DNA from: Polaribacter sp.
Lineage (GTDB): Bacteria; Bacteroidota; Bacteroidia; Flavobacteriales; Flavobacteriaceae
Assembly (NCBI GenBank): GCA_028336245.1
Contig: JAOKTT010000013.1
Span: forward strand, 1 to 36,499
DNA: 36,499 nt
Reading direction: 5' to 3'
Positions 34,501-36,499 of this stretch are shown here, piece by piece. The notes beneath the pieces are model-generated. The model searched no databases. It was not told the DNA's origin and saw nothing but the letters and a program-made list of their open reading frames with translations. How positions within the stretch are numbered: position 1 is the stretch's first letter; each line of letters opens with the position of its first letter. A program made the translations under genes and the position numbers.

Positions 34501-35498
34501 TTATTTTGCAACCATGTGTTTGTTCTTAACTCCGCATTTTCTCTAATGTCTTGCCAAAAAAGGTTGATGTCACCCGCGTGGTAATTCTTCATAAAAGACA
34601 TAAAAAAACGCAAAGGAAACCGAGGGTTGGTACTCCATACCAAACCATCCGTAATTTCTATTTGCAAAGACGCTTTATACAGCATGCTGTTGGTATATAA
34701 AAATCCTTTATGCTGAGATAAAGTAGTTGTTTTCGCAGCATCCCAAGTAATCGGGTTTGTGGTCACACTCCCTTTAAAGACGTCTTTTTTCTCTGGGTAA
34801 TGTCCTTTTTTAAACGTATTCCAACCCACAAGTCCGTTTGTTTCTGCTGGACTTGTCATCGGTTGTATCGTTTTAAATAAATCGGGCTTCATCACCGTGC
34901 CTACTATATAGGCGGCAATTAATTTCTCCTGTAAAGGTTGGTCATCAAAAAAATCTCTTAATAAAAACTTTGTATGTGTAGAACCCTGGCTATGACTTGC
35001 AATGATAATCGGCCTTCCTTTATTGTATTTTTTTAAATAGACTTCAAACGCTTTTTTAACATCTGAATACGCAAGTAACAGGGCTCTTCTGCCACCTTTA
35101 TCAAGTTCACTATAAGACCTTAAATGTGCTTGTCTATAATAAGGAACATATAATTTACCAGCAGTTGTGAATGCAGAGGCTTGAAATAAAACCACTTTAT
35201 TTAAAACCTTGTTTTGCTGCGTAATATCCATTATAGGTACATTCCAACGGACATCCTCTTCTTCTGTATTTAGAGTAGGATACACATAAAAAACATCTGC
35301 TTTTAGCGTATCCGTTTCTTTAGAAGCAAGCTCCTTTAACCCTTCAGAATAGGTCTTGGGTAAAACAGCCCAATTTATTTCATTTTCATAATTTGGAGCC
35401 GGAGGAATTCCTTTCTGTTGAAACTCTGTGACCGTATACACCGATTTACAGCCAGCTAAAAAAGTTAAAAGAACACAATAGCCTATTTTTTTTATCAT
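34497..35498 (-). CDS. DUF3089 lipoprotein (alpha/beta-hydrolase-like)
   Basis: 333 residues with a lipoprotein signal (MIKKIGYCVLLTFLAGC, Cys 17). DUF3089 proteins have an alpha/beta-hydrolase fold; here IIIASHSQGSTHTKFLLRDF contains the nucleophile-elbow pattern SHSQGS. FYVYPTL near the N-terminus and DVKKAFEVYLKKY are also typical. A secreted or surface esterase is likely, but substrate is unknown. The ATG overlaps the glycosyltransferase stop by 4 nt (ATGA), so the two are translationally coupled. Confidence 0.88.
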   Translation of the reverse strand: MIKKIGYCVLLTFLAGCKSVYTVTEFQQKGIPPAPNYENEINWAVLPKTYSEGLKELASKETDTLKADVFYVYPTLNTEEEDVRWNVPIMDITQQNKVLNKVVLFQASAFTTAGKLYVPYYRQAHLRSYSELDKGGRRALLLAYSDVKKAFEVYLKKYNKGRPIIIASHSQGSTHTKFLLRDFFDDQPLQEKLIAAYIVGTVMKPDLFKTIQPMTSPAETNGLVGWNTFKKGHYPEKKDVFKGSVTTNPITWDAAKTTTLSQHKGFLYTNSMLYKASLQIEITDGLVWSTNPRFPLRFFMSFMKNYHAGDINLFWQDIRENAELRTNTWLQNN

Positions 35499-36475
35499 GA
35501 TTGATATACTTTTATTAAATCTTGAGCTTCTTTCTCTGCGCTCCAGTTTTTAATAACTTCGGCCCTTGCCTCTTTCCCTACATATGGGATTTCGTTTTTC
35601 ATAGTGGCTAAAAGTAGTCTTTTCAATTCAAAAACATTTCCTGCATCTACTAAATAACCGTTTTCGGCATGGGTAATTAAAGAAGAGTGGACTCCTACGT
35701 TTTTAGTCGCAATTACATTGCATGCACTAGACATGGCCTCTGCGGTAACCAAAGAAAAGCCTTCAGAAAAACTAGGTACCACTACTACACTTGAAGCTTG
35801 GTAATAGCGATTAATATCGGGAGTTTCATTAACAAAATACACTTGATCTTCTATCCCATTTTTTTTTGAAATCGCTTTTAACTCTACTAAAAATGCAGGT
35901 TTATCTATTTTTCCGACAAGTACTATTGCCCAATCTTTGTAATTTTTAAGGACTTTTGCAGCCTCTAGCAACACCGCTTGTCCTTTTGCTTTGCGCACTC
36001 TTCCCGCACATAAAATAATCTGCTCTTGCCTAATATTTTTTAAGCGTATGTTTTCTTTTGGAGTAAAAAATTCTATGTCCACTCCATGCCCCACTATCGT
36101 ATTTTCAATACCTAATTTTTCACTCATACTTTGGATCAAGGACACTACCTTATCTGCACTTTTCAGAAGTTTCATTGTCAACGCAGAAGGAATTATTTCT
36201 GCATGTCTTGTTGCAATCAATTTAAATTTCGCTCCTAAAAAACGGAAAAACAACAAGCGAATCATTTCATTATTCCTGTGACAATGGACCACCACCTCTT
36301 TACTAGAAAATAAAATTTTCAACAGTTTTACAGTAGAAATATATCTTCCTTTTGCTCCGTAACCATAAAGGTACGTGTCATATTTTCCATCAAAAAAAGG
36401 CAAGACATTTTCCACACTCCTAGTAATACCAGTACTTCGTTTGTGAAAATGTGTATGGATTAAAACAGGTTTCAA
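35495..36475 (-). CDS. group 4 glycosyltransferase (GT4, GT-B fold)
   Basis: 326 residues from TTG 36475 (MKPVLIHTHFHKRSTGITRS). The frame stays open to the window edge (V G S L K N K L), so the true start may lie outside. The N-terminal acceptor domain and the C-terminal donor domain are present: ILCAGRVRKAKGQAVLLEAA and the E-x7-E motif in PSFSEGFSLVTAEAMSS, plus HGVDIEFFTPKEN. Such enzymes build cell-surface polysaccharide or lipopolysaccharide. It is coupled to the DUF3089 lipoprotein gene downstream. Confidence 0.88.
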   Translation of the reverse strand: MKPVLIHTHFHKRSTGITRSVENVLPFFDGKYDTYLYGYGAKGRYISTVKLLKILFSSKEVVVHCHRNNEMIRLLFFRFLGAKFKLIATRHAEIIPSALTMKLLKSADKVVSLIQSMSEKLGIENTIVGHGVDIEFFTPKENIRLKNIRQEQIILCAGRVRKAKGQAVLLEAAKVLKNYKDWAIVLVGKIDKPAFLVELKAISKKNGIEDQVYFVNETPDINRYYQASSVVVVPSFSEGFSLVTAEAMSSACNVIATKNVGVHSSLITHAENGYLVDAGNVFELKRLLLATMKNEIPYVGKEARAEVIKNWSAEKEAQDLIKVYQS

Positions 36476-36499
36476 GAGCTTATTTTTAAGAGAACCTAC

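Overview
The window is a piece of a Bacteroidota chromosome, almost certainly from a marine-type member of the Flavobacteriaceae. The evidence is low G+C, many promoters of the Bacteroidota type (TAnnTTTG at -7, sometimes TTG about 20 bp upstream), little use of Shine-Dalgarno sites, lipoproteins with Bacteroidota-like signals, a type IX secretion (T9SS) C-terminal sorting domain, a type III glutamine synthetase, and many genes most like flavobacterial ones. Most of it is core metabolism and translation. I saw no phage, insertion sequence, CRISPR array or large mobile element.

Layout. 1-3600: translation cluster thrS-infC-rpmI-rplT, closed by a strong terminator; infC appears to start at an ATA codon. 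3645-4226: a membrane-anchored coiled-coil protein. 4369-11650: glycogen module glgA-glgC-glgB plus a GH31 alpha-glucosidase. 11651-12042: a gene-free spacer with a promoter and a terminator that together predict a short RNA. 12043-14513, minus strand: prfA and purM, each with its own terminator. 14587-17956: two unrelated glutamine synthetases (GSIII and GSII), divergent around a shared control region with repeated inverted motifs. 18002-19679: a cation/Ca2+ exchanger, a 50-residue small protein with a DUF2007 gene, and tRNA-Arg(ACG). 19845-21065: a membrane-anchored serine beta-lactamase-like hydrolase. 21066-21960: a gene-poor stretch of about 900 bp with a minus-strand mini transcription unit (promoter, 43-codon ORF, terminator) and several palindromes. 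21961-25263: a DUF2237 gene, then the minus-strand series tlpA-like, tpiA, prmA, clpS, small ORF. 25358-26176: pyrF. 26183-27798: a secreted GH16 beta-glucanase gene broken by a frameshift and an in-frame stop. 27941-28714: a 53-residue Cys-rich protein and a DUF4136 lipoprotein. 28882-32316: fused acyl-CoA mutase IcmF. 32419-36499: a Cys/Met-metabolism PLP enzyme, a DinB protein divergent from an ArsC-like protein, a DUF3089 lipoprotein and a group 4 glycosyltransferase.

How they fit together. glgC makes ADP-glucose, glgA polymerises it, glgB branches it, and the GH31 enzyme, which has no signal peptide, could trim intracellular alpha-glucans. The GSIII/GSII pair offers two routes of ammonium assimilation, probably under common control. 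The ruined GH16 gene suggests a lineage that once secreted a laminarinase-like enzyme through T9SS and is losing it here. The observations most worth a second look are the predicted small RNA at about 11760-11880, the minus-strand 43-codon unit at 21143-21443, the ATA start of infC, the two-lesion GH16 pseudogene, and the GSIII/GSII operator repeats. I did not find a clear new multi-gene system.
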